Shown here: positions 9,631 through 18,469 of the stretch, piece after piece
How positions within the stretch are numbered: position 1 is the first letter of the stretch
Layout: the number at the start of each line of letters is the position of its first letter
NCBI RefSeq assembly: GCF_900095725.1
Contig: NZ_FMMP01000011.1
Span: 124,001 to 188,000, forward strand
DNA: 64,000 nucleotides
Direction: 5' to 3'
From: Cellulosilyticum sp. I15G10I2
GTDB taxonomy: Bacteria; Bacillota; Clostridia; Lachnospirales; Cellulosilyticaceae
Program-made: the position numbers and the translations under genes
Notes under the pieces: model-generated
What the model saw: the letters and a program-made list of their open reading frames with translations, nothing else
Told to the model about the DNA's origin: nothing
Database searches by the model: none

Positions 9631-10469
9631 AAAGTATCTATTTTAACGAAATAGCTGCTGCAGTAAAGCAGCTATGTATTGAATCTAATTATTATCTGCC
9701 TGAAGACTTATACCAAGCGCTTAAGCGTGCAAAAGAAGAAGAAATAAGTCCTGTTGGCAAGGACATTTTAAAAGATATCTGCAAGAATGCGGATATCGCT
9801 AAAGAGGAAAATATCCCTATATGTCAGGATACAGGAACTGCTGTATTTTTTGTTAAGTTAGGGCAAGATGTTCATATAGAAGGCGGTTTGTTAGAAGAAG
9901 CCATTAATGAAGGCGTAAGACGTGGCTATAAAGAAGGTTACTTAAGAAAATCTATTGTAGAAAATCCACTGTATAGAAAAAATACAGGAGATAATACTCC
10001 GGCTATCATACACTATGAAATAGTTAGCGGAGATGAGCTGGAAATACTTATCGCGCCTAAGGGCGGCGGAAGTGAAAATATGAGCAAGGTCTATATGCTG
10101 ACTCCCGCGCAAGGTGTAGAAGGGATAAAAAAGGCGGTTATAGAAGCGGTAACACTTGCAGGGCCTAATGCTTGCCTGCCAGTAGTAGTGGGCGTTGGTA
10201 TAGGCGGAAATTTTGAAAAATGTACGCTTCTTGCAAAAAAAGCTTTAACGCGGGACATAGGTTTATCAAGTACAGATGTGCGTATGGCACAGCTTGAAAA
10301 AGAATTAATGGAAGAAATCAATGCTTTAGGCATAGGACCACAGGGACTTGGCGGAAGGATAACAACACTTGCCGTACATGTAGAAGCCTATCCTTGTCAT
10401 ATTGCCTCCATGCCCCTTGCTGTTAATATGGGGTGCCATGTCAACAGACATAAGATGATTAAGTTATAA
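9627..10469 (+). CDS. Fumarate hydratase, class I, alpha subunit
   Basis: This is the iron-sulfur half of a two-subunit class I fumarase/tartrate dehydratase, which interconverts fumarate and malate using a [4Fe-4S] cluster. Family blocks are PICQDTGTAVFF (cluster Cys), PKGGGSENMSKVYML and GIGGNFEKCTLLAKKAL. The 280-residue length is usual for the split form. ATG 9627 overlaps the upstream permease stop. The beta subunit follows 14 bases downstream. The pair belongs to the anaerobic C4-acid or amino acid pathway. Confidence 0.93.
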   Translation: MKSIYFNEIAAAVKQLCIESNYYLPEDLYQALKRAKEEEISPVGKDILKDICKNADIAKEENIPICQDTGTAVFFVKLGQDVHIEGGLLEEAINEGVRRGYKEGYLRKSIVENPLYRKNTGDNTPAIIHYEIVSGDELEILIAPKGGGSENMSKVYMLTPAQGVEGIKKAVIEAVTLAGPNACLPVVVGVGIGGNFEKCTLLAKKALTRDIGLSSTDVRMAQLEKELMEEINALGIGPQGLGGRITTLAVHVEAYPCHIASMPLAVNMGCHVNRHKMIKL

Positions 10470-10483
10470 GAGGGAGACTAAAT

Positions 10484-11035
10484 ATGGATAAAAAGATACA
10501 AGTACCTATTACAAAAGAAGAAGCTAGAAGCCTGAAAGCTGGAGAGAAACTGCTTCTTAGCGGTATTATTTATACAGCAAGAGATGCAGCCCATAAAAGG
10601 ATAATAGAAGACCATGCACAGGGGAAGCCACTGCCGATTGATATGAAGGATATAGCCATCTATTATGCCGGGCCAGCACCAGCTAAACCAGATCAGATTA
10701 TAGGCAGCTGCGGACCAACAACAAGTGGCAGGATGGATACTTATGCACCACAACTTATGGCATGGGGACAGACTATGATGATTGGTAAAGGTCTTAGAAA
10801 TCAAGCTGTTATAGATGCCATGCAAGAACATGGGGCTGTTTATGTAACGGCTATTGGAGGTGCGGGGGCACTTCTTAGTAAGTGTGTTACACAGATGAAA
10901 TGCATAGCTTATGAGGATTTAGGCGCTGAGTCTATTTATGAGTTAGTGATAAAGGATTTTCCGGTTATAGTAACTATTGACAGCGCGGGCAATAATTTAT
11001 ATGTAGAAGGAAAAAAAGCCTATCATAAAAGTTAA
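10484..11035 (+). CDS. Fumarate hydratase, class I, beta subunit
   Basis: This 183-residue protein is the partner of the alpha subunit immediately upstream. Conserved blocks are YYAGPAPAKP, GSCGPTTSGRMD and AIGGAGALLSKCV. A short gap and a GAGGGAG SD indicate one operon. The pair could also be the L(+)-tartrate dehydratase TtdAB type, which sequence alone does not fully separate; fumarase is the default in Clostridia. Confidence 0.92.
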   Translation: MDKKIQVPITKEEARSLKAGEKLLLSGIIYTARDAAHKRIIEDHAQGKPLPIDMKDIAIYYAGPAPAKPDQIIGSCGPTTSGRMDTYAPQLMAWGQTMMIGKGLRNQAVIDAMQEHGAVYVTAIGGAGALLSKCVTQMKCIAYEDLGAESIYELVIKDFPVIVTIDSAGNNLYVEGKKAYHKS

Positions 11036-11064
11036 GTTAGATTTAAGGAGGTAAGTATATTTAT

Positions 11065-12027
11065 ATGGGAACTGAAAAGAAAAAAAATAATGTGGCATTA
11101 ATAATAGGGATTATTATTCTAAGTATCATGTTCTTTGTTATAGTATGGGGGATGATATTATCACGGTTTATTGGCCGGGTAGGAAGTGCTGGGCTTAATA
11201 AAATACCAGGAAATGGCAGGGCTTCAATAGAGGTGATCTATGTAGAAGGGACTATAGGAGAATCGGGATCTATTTTTAGTGAACCAACCTATAAACATAG
11301 ATGGACTATTGAGCAGATTGATGAGCTTATGTATAGTCCAACCAATCAAGCTATTTTGCTCTATGTAAATTCTCCGGGCGGAGGGGTATATGAGTCGGAT
11401 GAACTTTACCTTAAGCTTAAAGAATATAAAGAAGTTACCCAGAGGCCTATCTACGCTTACATGGCACAAACAGCAGCTTCAGGCGGCTACTATATTTGTA
11501 TGGCAGCAGATAAAGTTTATGCTAATCGTATGACGATGACTGGATCTATTGGGGTTATTATGTCTACAATAGACACAAGTGAGCTTGAACAAAAAATAGG
11601 GATCAAGACAGAAAATGTTGTATCAGGCAAAAATAAGGCTATGGGAAATCCGCTTACCGAAGAACAAAGGCAAATCCTTCAATCGATGGTAGATGAAACA
11701 TATAACATGTTCGTAGAGATTGTAGCTGAAAATAGAAAAATGGATTTTGATAAAACAAAACAATTGGCTGATGGACGAGTTTATACGGCAAGTCAAGCTA
11801 AAGAGCTTAATTTAATAGATGCAATTGGCAATTTTGATACAGTAATCTCAGACTTAAAAACAGATTATGGACTTGAAGATGCGGATGTTTATGATGTAAT
11901 TAATGAACGGAGTTTTTTTGATGAACTTTTTAGTGTTATGGGTAAAAATACTAAGTTATTGAATGAGTTTAATATAATCAAAGAATATATAGAGCATAGT
12001 CAAAAGAGTAAGTTAATGTATTACTAA
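11065..12027 (+). CDS. sppA: Signal peptide peptidase SppA
   Basis: It cleaves remnant signal peptides in the membrane. There is one N-terminal membrane anchor (residues about 10-33). The ClpP/crotonase-like protease domain shows the catalytic Ser in QTAASGGYYI and the general-base Lys in VVSGKNKAMG, the Ser/Lys dyad of the short Gram-positive SppA. The 320 residues match that form. The SD AAGGAGG is followed by a start after a 13-base gap. Confidence 0.92.
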   Translation: MGTEKKKNNVALIIGIIILSIMFFVIVWGMILSRFIGRVGSAGLNKIPGNGRASIEVIYVEGTIGESGSIFSEPTYKHRWTIEQIDELMYSPTNQAILLYVNSPGGGVYESDELYLKLKEYKEVTQRPIYAYMAQTAASGGYYICMAADKVYANRMTMTGSIGVIMSTIDTSELEQKIGIKTENVVSGKNKAMGNPLTEEQRQILQSMVDETYNMFVEIVAENRKMDFDKTKQLADGRVYTASQAKELNLIDAIGNFDTVISDLKTDYGLEDADVYDVINERSFFDELFSVMGKNTKLLNEFNIIKEYIEHSQKSKLMYY

Positions 12028-12132
12028 AACCTGCTTTTGATTTTTTAGAAAAATTATGTTAGATTAATAAAAGAGGGCATAGAAACAATTGCATAATCGT
12101 ATGATTAAATGTGATCTAAGAGGGGGGCCTAA

Positions 12133-12792
12133 ATGGATACATTTGTTTATGTTATATTGTCTCGGACACCGACACGGGTAGGGCGGATGATTAGATATTG
12201 TACGCATTCTGAATTTAATCATGTATCAATTAGCTTAGATGCTAATATGTTAGAGATGTATTCGTTTGCTAGACTATCAGCTAAAAATCCTTTAGTTGGA
12301 GGAATGGTTAAAGAAAATCCTTATCGCTTTTCATTAGGTAACAAACAAGATGTTAATGTTAAAATATATCGTATACCTGTTACAAACGAGCAATATAATC
12401 AGATAAGCTCTTTTATATATGATACTTATACAGATGATGAGAAGTATTATTACAATTTAATAGGTATTTTTAATGTTTTATTTAAAAGTAATCTTCAAGT
12501 TTATAAAACTTATATCTGTACTGAGTTTGTTTCAGAGGTCTTTAAACAAGGCGGCATCAGCCTCTTACAAAAGAGGTGTAACACTGTATCCCTTAAAGAT
12601 TTTGAATCTAGTCTAGAGCCTTTTATGTTTTATCATGGTAATTTATATGATTATCCTGATCTCGCACATATGTATGAAGAAGAGAGTATCTTTGAGAAAG
12701 ATGACTTCTTTCTAAGAAAAGGTGTTCGAAGAGAAATCGTTAATACCTTTACTGTCTTAGCTATTTTAATTGATAGATTTCATGTAAGTTAA
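12133..12792 (+). CDS. Permuted papain-like (YiiX/NlpC-P60-type) putative cysteine hydrolase
   Basis: The protein has 219 residues and no signal peptide. A His near the start (HSEFNHVSI) and a Cys in the middle (YICTEFVSEVF) have the reversed order expected of permuted papain-fold enzymes. Such proteins are common unnamed genes in Lachnospirales. The substrate, possibly lipid or peptidoglycan, is unknown. The SD AGAGGGGGG fits ATG 12133. Confidence 0.6.
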   Translation: MDTFVYVILSRTPTRVGRMIRYCTHSEFNHVSISLDANMLEMYSFARLSAKNPLVGGMVKENPYRFSLGNKQDVNVKIYRIPVTNEQYNQISSFIYDTYTDDEKYYYNLIGIFNVLFKSNLQVYKTYICTEFVSEVFKQGGISLLQKRCNTVSLKDFESSLEPFMFYHGNLYDYPDLAHMYEEESIFEKDDFFLRKGVRREIVNTFTVLAILIDRFHVS

Positions 12793-12820
12793 AGTTTCAG
12801 ATAATGGAGATAACGAGACT

Positions 12821-13381
12821 ATGATTGATTTTAAAATGCTTCTTGATGAAAATCCAGTGATTGCAGCTGTAAAAAATGAGTCAGAACTTGATAAAGCCTT
12901 GCAGACGGATGTGGGTATTATCTTTGTGCTTTTTGGAGATATTTTGTCACTGAAGAGACTTTCGGATAAGATTCATCAAGAAGAGAAGATAGGGATTATA
13001 CACCTGGATTTAGTTGAAGGGTTATCGAGCAAAGAAATTGCTATTCAGTATATTAAACAAGGAACAGTTTTTGATGGGATCATTAGTACAAAACCTAAGC
13101 TGATACAAGCTGCAAAAAGCGAAGGACTTATTGCTGTTCAGAGAATATTTGTTTTAGACGGGATTTCACTTGCTAATGCAAAACAGCATTTTGCACCGCA
13201 GTGTGATGCCATAGAAATGCTGCCGGGTATTTTGTTTAAAATTATAAGAGAACTATGTGGAGCAACACGCAAGCCGCTTATAGCAGGAGGTCTTATAGCG
13301 AGTAAAGAAGATGTGATTGAGTCGCTTAAGGCAGGGGCAGCTGCCATATCAACTTCCAAAGAAGAAATCTGGGATATGTAG
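12821..13381 (+). CDS. glpP: Glycerol-3-phosphate-responsive antiterminator GlpP
   Basis: The 186-residue protein has a TIM-barrel-like fold. Blocks typical of the GlpP family are FVLFGDILSL, HLDLVEGLSS, FDGIISTKPKLI, and the C-terminal phosphate-binding stretch PLIAGGLIASKEDV. GlpP binds leader RNA when glycerol-3-phosphate is present and prevents termination before glpK/glpD genes. Its position just before glpK, whose leader contains a terminator, supports this role. Confidence 0.92.
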   Translation: MIDFKMLLDENPVIAAVKNESELDKALQTDVGIIFVLFGDILSLKRLSDKIHQEEKIGIIHLDLVEGLSSKEIAIQYIKQGTVFDGIISTKPKLIQAAKSEGLIAVQRIFVLDGISLANAKQHFAPQCDAIEMLPGILFKIIRELCGATRKPLIAGGLIASKEDVIESLKAGAAAISTSKEEIWDM

Positions 13382-13421
13382 AAGATCTGAGAATTGTTGC
13401 GCAAATAATGTGGTGAAAAAA

Positions 13422-13526
13422 TTGACTTTGTTAATAAGAAATTGTATAATTTAATTAATACTATAACGGTGCACAGAGATATGAAGAGATGCGCAAAAAT
13501 AACTTATTATTTTTGCGCATTTTTTA
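13422..13526 (+). promoter_or_regulatory. glpK promoter and GlpP-controlled terminator leader
   Basis: A promoter with -35 TTGACT (13422-13427), a 17-base spacer and -10 TATAAT (13445-13450) is followed by about 30 leader bases and a perfect 14-bp terminator stem, ATGCGCAAAAATAA / TTATTTTTGCGCAT (13489-13520), with a T tract. GlpP antitermination at such leaders is known from Bacillus. The presence of glpP next door makes it the likely regulator here. Confidence 0.85.
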
Positions 13527-13572
13527 CGTTCTAAGAGGTATAAAATGATACAATATACTAAAAACAATAGTA

Positions 13573-13624
13573 AGAGAGGGGGATTTAGCGAATGGTATGG
13601 GTTTAACTTTTCGCTAAAATAAAA
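13573..13624 (+). promoter_or_regulatory. Unusual glpK ribosome binding site spaced by a hairpin
   Basis: The only SD (GAGAGGGGG, ending at 13582) is about 42 bases from ATG 13625. Between them lies a perfect 9-bp stem, TTTAGCGAA (13584-13592) / TTCGCTAAA (13610-13618). With the stem folded, the SD-to-ATG gap is about 8 bases, the normal value. The loop also contains a four-codon frame starting at ATG 13592 (Met-Val-Trp-Val-stop). Confidence 0.55.
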
Positions 13625-15136
13625 ATGGCAAAATATATTATAGCATTAGACCAAGGGACAACCAGCTCAAGAGCTATTATATTTAATCATGATCAACATA
13701 TAATAGGGATAAGCCAGAGGGAATTTACTCAAATCTACCCTAAGGAAGGCTGGGTTGAGCATGATCCTATGGAGATCTGGGCAACGCAGTATGGGGCACT
13801 TCAGGAAGTTATGGCAAAGGCTAATATGACACAAGAAGATATTGCTGCCATAGGCATCACCAATCAAAGAGAAACAACGATAGTCTGGGATAAAGAAACA
13901 GGTGTACCGATTTACAATGCCATTGTATGGCAGTGCAGGAGAACGGCGCACTTGTGCGAGCAGTTAAAAGAAGAGGGATTAGAGGATTATATTCAAGAAA
14001 CAACGGGGCTTGTATTGGATGCTTATTTTTCAGCAACTAAAATTAAATGGCTTCTAGATCATGTAGAAGGGGCCAGAAAGCGTGCCAAAGAAGGTAAACT
14101 TTTATTTGGAACAGTAGATACCTGGCTTATATGGAAACTTACAAATGGTAAGGTACATGTGACAGATTATACCAATGCTTCAAGGACCATGCTTTTTAAT
14201 ATTAAAACACTCAAATGGGATGATAAGCTTTTACAAAGATTAGATATTCCAAGTGAAATGCTTCCAGAGGTTAAAAACTCATCGGAAGTATATGGTTATG
14301 CTAATCTTGGCTCTAAAGGTGGCGTGAGAGTCCCGATAAGCGGCGCTGCGGGAGATCAACAAGCCGCGCTTTTTGGACAGGGATGTTTTGACAAAGGAGA
14401 TGTTAAAAATACTTATGGTACGGGTTGTTTTGTACTTATGAATACGGGAGAAGAGTTAGTAAAAAGCCGTAATGGACTTCTTACCACCATTGCTGTTGGA
14501 CTTGAAGGTAAAGTACAGTATGCGCTTGAGGGGTCTGTATTTGTTGGTGGCGCAGCGGTACAGTGGTTAAGAGATGAGCTGAGATTTGTTAATGATTCAT
14601 GTGATACAGATTATTTTGCGAGCAAGGTTACAGACAGTGGCGGCGTCTATGTGGTGCCAGCCTTTGTAGGTCTTGGGGCACCCTACTGGGATGCGTATGC
14701 TAGAGGCAGTATTTTTGGGATGACAAGAGGCACTAACAGAAATCATATTATAAGAGCCTCTCTTGAAGCTATTGCTTATCAAAGCAGAGACGTTATTGAA
14801 GCGATGATAGAAGATGTTGGCCATGGTATTAATAGTATTAGGGTAGATGGTGGTGCAAGCCGCAATAATTTCTTAATGCAGTTTCAAGCAGATATTACTG
14901 GAGCAAAGGTCGTAAGGCCTATAGTTGTAGAAACGACAGCTTTGGGGGCAGCGTATCTTGCTGGGTTTGCAGTAGGGTATTGGAAAGACAAAAAAGAGAT
15001 TCAAGATGCATGGCGGATTGATAAAACGTTTAGCCCTAGTTTGGAAGAAGGTAGAAGAGATAAGCTTTATAGAGGATGGAAAAAAGCCGTTAAGAGATCT
15101 ATGGCATGGGAACTTGAAGATAATGATGAATTGTGA
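13625..15136 (+). CDS. glpK: Glycerol kinase
   Basis: It phosphorylates glycerol to glycerol-3-phosphate with ATP. FGGY-family marks: [12 protein letters not shown] (phosphate-binding), [23 protein letters not shown] and the C-terminal DGGASRNNF. The 503-residue length is standard. Around residue 230 the sequence reads [11 protein letters not shown], like the enterobacterial enzyme. It lacks the His that HPr phosphorylates in many Firmicute enzymes, so PTS control by that route is unlikely. The start is discussed under the hairpin-spaced ribosome binding site. Confidence 0.97.
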   Translation: MAKYIIALDQGTTSSRAIIFNHDQHIIGISQREFTQIYPKEGWVEHDPMEIWATQYGALQEVMAKANMTQEDIAAIGITNQRETTIVWDKETGVPIYNAIVWQCRRTAHLCEQLKEEGLEDYIQETTGLVLDAYFSATKIKWLLDHVEGARKRAKEGKLLFGTVDTWLIWKLTNGKVHVTDYTNASRTMLFNIKTLKWDDKLLQRLDIPSEMLPEVKNSSEVYGYANLGSKGGVRVPISGAAGDQQAALFGQGCFDKGDVKNTYGTGCFVLMNTGEELVKSRNGLLTTIAVGLEGKVQYALEGSVFVGGAAVQWLRDELRFVNDSCDTDYFASKVTDSGGVYVVPAFVGLGAPYWDAYARGSIFGMTRGTNRNHIIRASLEAIAYQSRDVIEAMIEDVGHGINSIRVDGGASRNNFLMQFQADITGAKVVRPIVVETTALGAAYLAGFAVGYWKDKKEIQDAWRIDKTFSPSLEEGRRDKLYRGWKKAVKRSMAWELEDNDEL

Positions 15137-15170
15137 TATAATCTATTTAACAAAATAAAATGTGCGTGAG

Positions 15171-15235
15171 AAAAAGAGCCAAGCACAAAAGAGACACTGA
15201 ATAAGTGTGTTTCTTTTGTGCTTGGCTCTTTTTGT
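15171..15235 (+). terminator. Long hairpin terminator between glpK and the glpA-like gene
   Basis: A stem of about 27 bp (AAAAAGAGCCAAGCAC... pairs with ...GTGCTTGGCTCTTTTT) has an A tract on the left and a T tract on the right. Because the next genes belong to the same pathway, it may be a second GlpP-responsive attenuator rather than an operon end. Confidence 0.8.
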
Positions 15236-15318
15236 TTTGAAATAGGAAAGTGCGTGTGTTTTTTGCACGCTTTCTTGTAGGAGATAATATAACACTTAGA
15301 AATATAGGAGGAATAGAT

Positions 15319-16746
15319 ATGTATGATGTAGCGATAGTTGGAGCAGGTGTAATCGGAGCAAGTATATTCAGAGAACTTACAAAGTATAACCTTAAAGTCA
15401 TTATCTTAGAGAAGGAAAATGATGTGGCTATGGGAACCACCAGAGCAAATTCAGCTATTATCCATGCAGGGTATGATCCAGAAGAAGGAACGCTTATGGC
15501 GAGGTACAATGTAGCGGGGAGCGAGCTTTTTGGGGAACTTTGCAAGGCATTAGACGTTCCTTATAAGCAAAATGGATCGTTGGTTATAGGATTTAATGAT
15601 GAGGATATGACAACTTTACGTAAGCTATATGAAAATGGTCTCAAAAACAAAGTAAAGGGGATAGAGCTATTAGGCCCAGAGGAGACCTTGAAAAAAGAGC
15701 CTAATTTATCATCAGATATAAAAGGGGCGCTTTATGCACCCACGGGAGCTATAGTAGGACCTTTTGAATATACAATAGCACTTATAGAAAATGGGATAAC
15801 AAATGGCGGTGAATTAAAAACACGTGCTGAGGTTATAGCGATTAATAAAAATGATGAAAGATTTACATTGACGCTTAAAGATGCGTCTCAAGTACAGTGT
15901 AAGTTTGTTGTGAATGCAGCAGGTGTTTTTGCAGATAAGGTGCATAATATGATCTGCCAGCCAAGCTATAAAATTCTGCCAAGAAAAGGTGAATACTTTG
16001 TACTGGATAAAAATCAAGGGACAGCTGTGAGTCATACTGTATTTCAGTGTCCAGGAAAAATGGGTAAAGGGGTATTGGTCAGTCCCACAGTACATGGCAA
16101 TTTAATTGTAGGCCCAAGTTCTCTAGACCTCATGGACCGAGAAGATGTAGGCGTTACATCTGAGGGACTGAGTTTGGTGCAGGAGGCAGCCATGAAAACC
16201 ACAGCGTACATTAATTATAGAGAAAATATTAGAAATTTTTCAGGGCTGCGTGCTATTTCAGACAGAGAGGATTTTATCGTAGAAGAGGCTTCTGTAAAAG
16301 GATTCATAGATGCAGCGGGTATGAAGTCACCAGGATTATCGGCAGCCCCAGCTATTGCACTGGATGTAGTGGAGATGCTAAAGCAAAGAGGTCTTCCGGA
16401 TAGTCTGAAAAAGGATTTTAACCCAATACGTAAGCAAATAAGGTTTATGGAGCTTTCAGAAGAAGAAAAAGCTGAACTTATTAAAAAAGATGCAAGATAC
16501 GGCAGAGTTATTTGCAGATGTGAAGGGATCACAGAGGGGGAGATTATAGATAGTATCCAAAATGTAACTGGTGCCACGACAGTTGATGGGGTAAAAAGGA
16601 GATGCAGACCAGGGATGGGCAGATGTCAAGGTGGATTTTGTGGACCGCGGGTACAAGAGATCCTTGCAAGGGAGCTAAATGTTAGGCTTGAAGATATTAT
16701 GCTAGACAAAGAGGGTGCGTACATTTTAACAGGGAAAACAAAATAA
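15319..16746 (+). CDS. GlpA-like FAD-dependent glycerol-3-phosphate dehydrogenase with BFD-type Fe-S domain
   Basis: It oxidises glycerol-3-phosphate to dihydroxyacetone phosphate. The N-terminal FAD motif is VAIVGAGVIGASI; a DAO-type oxidoreductase domain runs to about residue 365. The C-terminal BFD-like [2Fe-2S] domain has Cys residues in ICRCEG and in RRCRPGMGRCQGGFCGP. ATG 15319, after GGAGGAATAG, is preferred to an earlier in-frame ATG at 15250 with no SD. The C-terminal domain and the two following genes match the three-part clostridial form of anaerobic GlpABC. L-2-hydroxyglutarate oxidase-like activity is an alternative. Confidence 0.88.
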   Translation: MYDVAIVGAGVIGASIFRELTKYNLKVIILEKENDVAMGTTRANSAIIHAGYDPEEGTLMARYNVAGSELFGELCKALDVPYKQNGSLVIGFNDEDMTTLRKLYENGLKNKVKGIELLGPEETLKKEPNLSSDIKGALYAPTGAIVGPFEYTIALIENGITNGGELKTRAEVIAINKNDERFTLTLKDASQVQCKFVVNAAGVFADKVHNMICQPSYKILPRKGEYFVLDKNQGTAVSHTVFQCPGKMGKGVLVSPTVHGNLIVGPSSLDLMDREDVGVTSEGLSLVQEAAMKTTAYINYRENIRNFSGLRAISDREDFIVEEASVKGFIDAAGMKSPGLSAAPAIALDVVEMLKQRGLPDSLKKDFNPIRKQIRFMELSEEEKAELIKKDARYGRVICRCEGITEGEIIDSIQNVTGATTVDGVKRRCRPGMGRCQGGFCGPRVQEILARELNVRLEDIMLDKEGAYILTGKTK

Positions 16747-16758
16747 GGAGGATTAGCT

Positions 16759-18015
16759 ATGACATATGATTTAATAGTAATAGGGGGCGGGCCAGCCGGG
16801 CTTGCAGCAGCTTATGAGGCTTATAATAGGGGTGTTAAAAGTATAGTGATTATAGAAAGAGAAAGAGAACTAGGCGGTATACTTAATCAGTGTATACACA
16901 ATGGCTTTGGGCTTCATACATTCAAAGAGGAACTTACGGGTCCAGAGTATGCCCAAAGGTTTATTGATAAAGTTACTGATACTTCTATAGTCATTAAGCT
17001 TGATACTATGGTATTAGATATAAAGGGAAAGACTGTTCATGCTGTAAGCTCAGAAGAGGGTTATATGCAGATTGAAGGAACAGCAATCGTGCTGGCTATG
17101 GGATGCAGAGAAAGAACAAGAGGGGCAATTAATGTACCAGGTCACAGGCCTTCTGGGATATTTACTGCTGGAGCAGCCCAACGCTATATCAATATAGAAG
17201 GTTATATGGTAGGAAAAGAAGTAGTTATCTTAGGTTCAGGTGATATAGGCCTTATTATGGCAAGAAGAATGATGCTAGAAGGTGCTCGGGTAAAGGCTGT
17301 AGTTGAGCTGATGCCTTATTCAAATGGTCTTAATCGTAATATTGTTCAGTGCTTAGAAGATTACGATATTCCTTTGTATCTTTCTCATACTATAACGCAT
17401 ATCATAGGGCAAAAGCGCTTAGAAAAGGTAGTGATCTCTAAGGTAGATGCAAATAGAAAACCTATTCAAGGTACAGAAAAAACCTTTGAGTGTGATACAC
17501 TTTTGTTATCTGTTGGTTTGATTCCAGAAAATGAACTCTCGAAAAATGCAGGACTTGAGATAGATACAAGAACAAATGGGCTCGTTGTAAGTGAGACGAT
17601 GCAAACTTCTAAAGAAGGGATTTTTGCATGTGGCAATGTGCTGCATGTACATGACTTAGTAGACTTCGTAACAGAAGAGGCACAAAATGCAGGAAAAAAT
17701 GCTGCAAATTATATAAAGGGTAAGCATCAAGAAGGAAGAAGTATTCAGGTTATTAATGGAGAGGGGATTACGTATACAGTACCACAGTGCATTAACCTAT
17801 CTCATGAAGAACCCATTAAATTATTTATGCGCGTTAATAAACCTTATCAGCATCAGAAAGTTGTAGTAAGGTGTGAAGATCAAGAGATCGCATCTTTTAA
17901 AAAGAAGATTCTTTTACCGGCAGAGATGCAGAGTATTGTGCTTACAGAAAGACATCTGCAGGCAATTACGGGAGATATTGTTATAGAACTCACGGAGGTG
18001 GATCATCATGCTTAA
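16759..18015 (+). CDS. GlpB-like FAD/NAD(P)-dependent oxidoreductase
   Basis: The protein has 418 residues, with an FAD-binding motif at the start (VIGGGPAGLAAA), a second Rossmann motif for NAD(P) near residue 155 (VVILGSGDIGLIMARR), and a C-terminal FACGNVLHVHDLVD block. It probably passes electrons from the GlpA-like subunit to NAD or another carrier. It starts 12 bases after the upstream gene and overlaps the DUF1667 gene by eight bases, so the three form a tight operon. Confidence 0.87.
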   Translation: MTYDLIVIGGGPAGLAAAYEAYNRGVKSIVIIERERELGGILNQCIHNGFGLHTFKEELTGPEYAQRFIDKVTDTSIVIKLDTMVLDIKGKTVHAVSSEEGYMQIEGTAIVLAMGCRERTRGAINVPGHRPSGIFTAGAAQRYINIEGYMVGKEVVILGSGDIGLIMARRMMLEGARVKAVVELMPYSNGLNRNIVQCLEDYDIPLYLSHTITHIIGQKRLEKVVISKVDANRKPIQGTEKTFECDTLLLSVGLIPENELSKNAGLEIDTRTNGLVVSETMQTSKEGIFACGNVLHVHDLVDFVTEEAQNAGKNAANYIKGKHQEGRSIQVINGEGITYTVPQCINLSHEEPIKLFMRVNKPYQHQKVVVRCEDQEIASFKKKILLPAEMQSIVLTERHLQAITGDIVIELTEVDHHA

Positions 18016-18361
18016 AAAAATAACGTGTATTGTTTGTCCGATAGGATGTACACTTGAAGTGAATACGGAGAATAAAGCAGTAACGGGTCATGGCTGTAAA
18101 AGAGGAGAGGTATATGGGGTAGAAGAGGTCACAAATCCTACAAGGGTCATTACAACAACAGTAAAGCTTAATAATAGTATATATTCTATGATTCCGGTAA
18201 AAACTAGCGGAGGCATTCCCAAAAACTTAAATTTCAGATGTATAGAAGTTTTAAATACAATAGAGGTTGATGCCCCTGTGAAAGTGGGCGATGTTATCGT
18301 GAAAAATCTTTTAGATACAGGTATAGATGTTATTGCTACAAGAACTATTTTAGCTAAATAG
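18008..18361 (+). CDS. DUF1667 cysteine-rich protein, third subunit of the glycerol-3-phosphate oxidoreductase operon
   Basis: The protein has 117 residues, with Cys in CIVCPIGC and GHGCKRG that could hold an Fe-S cluster or zinc. A globular domain follows. DUF1667 proteins regularly follow a GlpA-like/GlpB-like pair in anaerobes. Its exact role is unproven; electron transfer is the natural guess. The start overlaps the preceding gene. Confidence 0.85.
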   Translation: MLKKITCIVCPIGCTLEVNTENKAVTGHGCKRGEVYGVEEVTNPTRVITTTVKLNNSIYSMIPVKTSGGIPKNLNFRCIEVLNTIEVDAPVKVGDVIVKNLLDTGIDVIATRTILAK

Positions 18362-18469
18362 CATGTTGAAACTTAGATTGAATTATTGTACAATTAATCT
18401 AGCTTGAAAAAATCATCTCAACTTTTATATGATGTTGTAAGAACAGTGTAAAAGGAAGGACAGATATCT

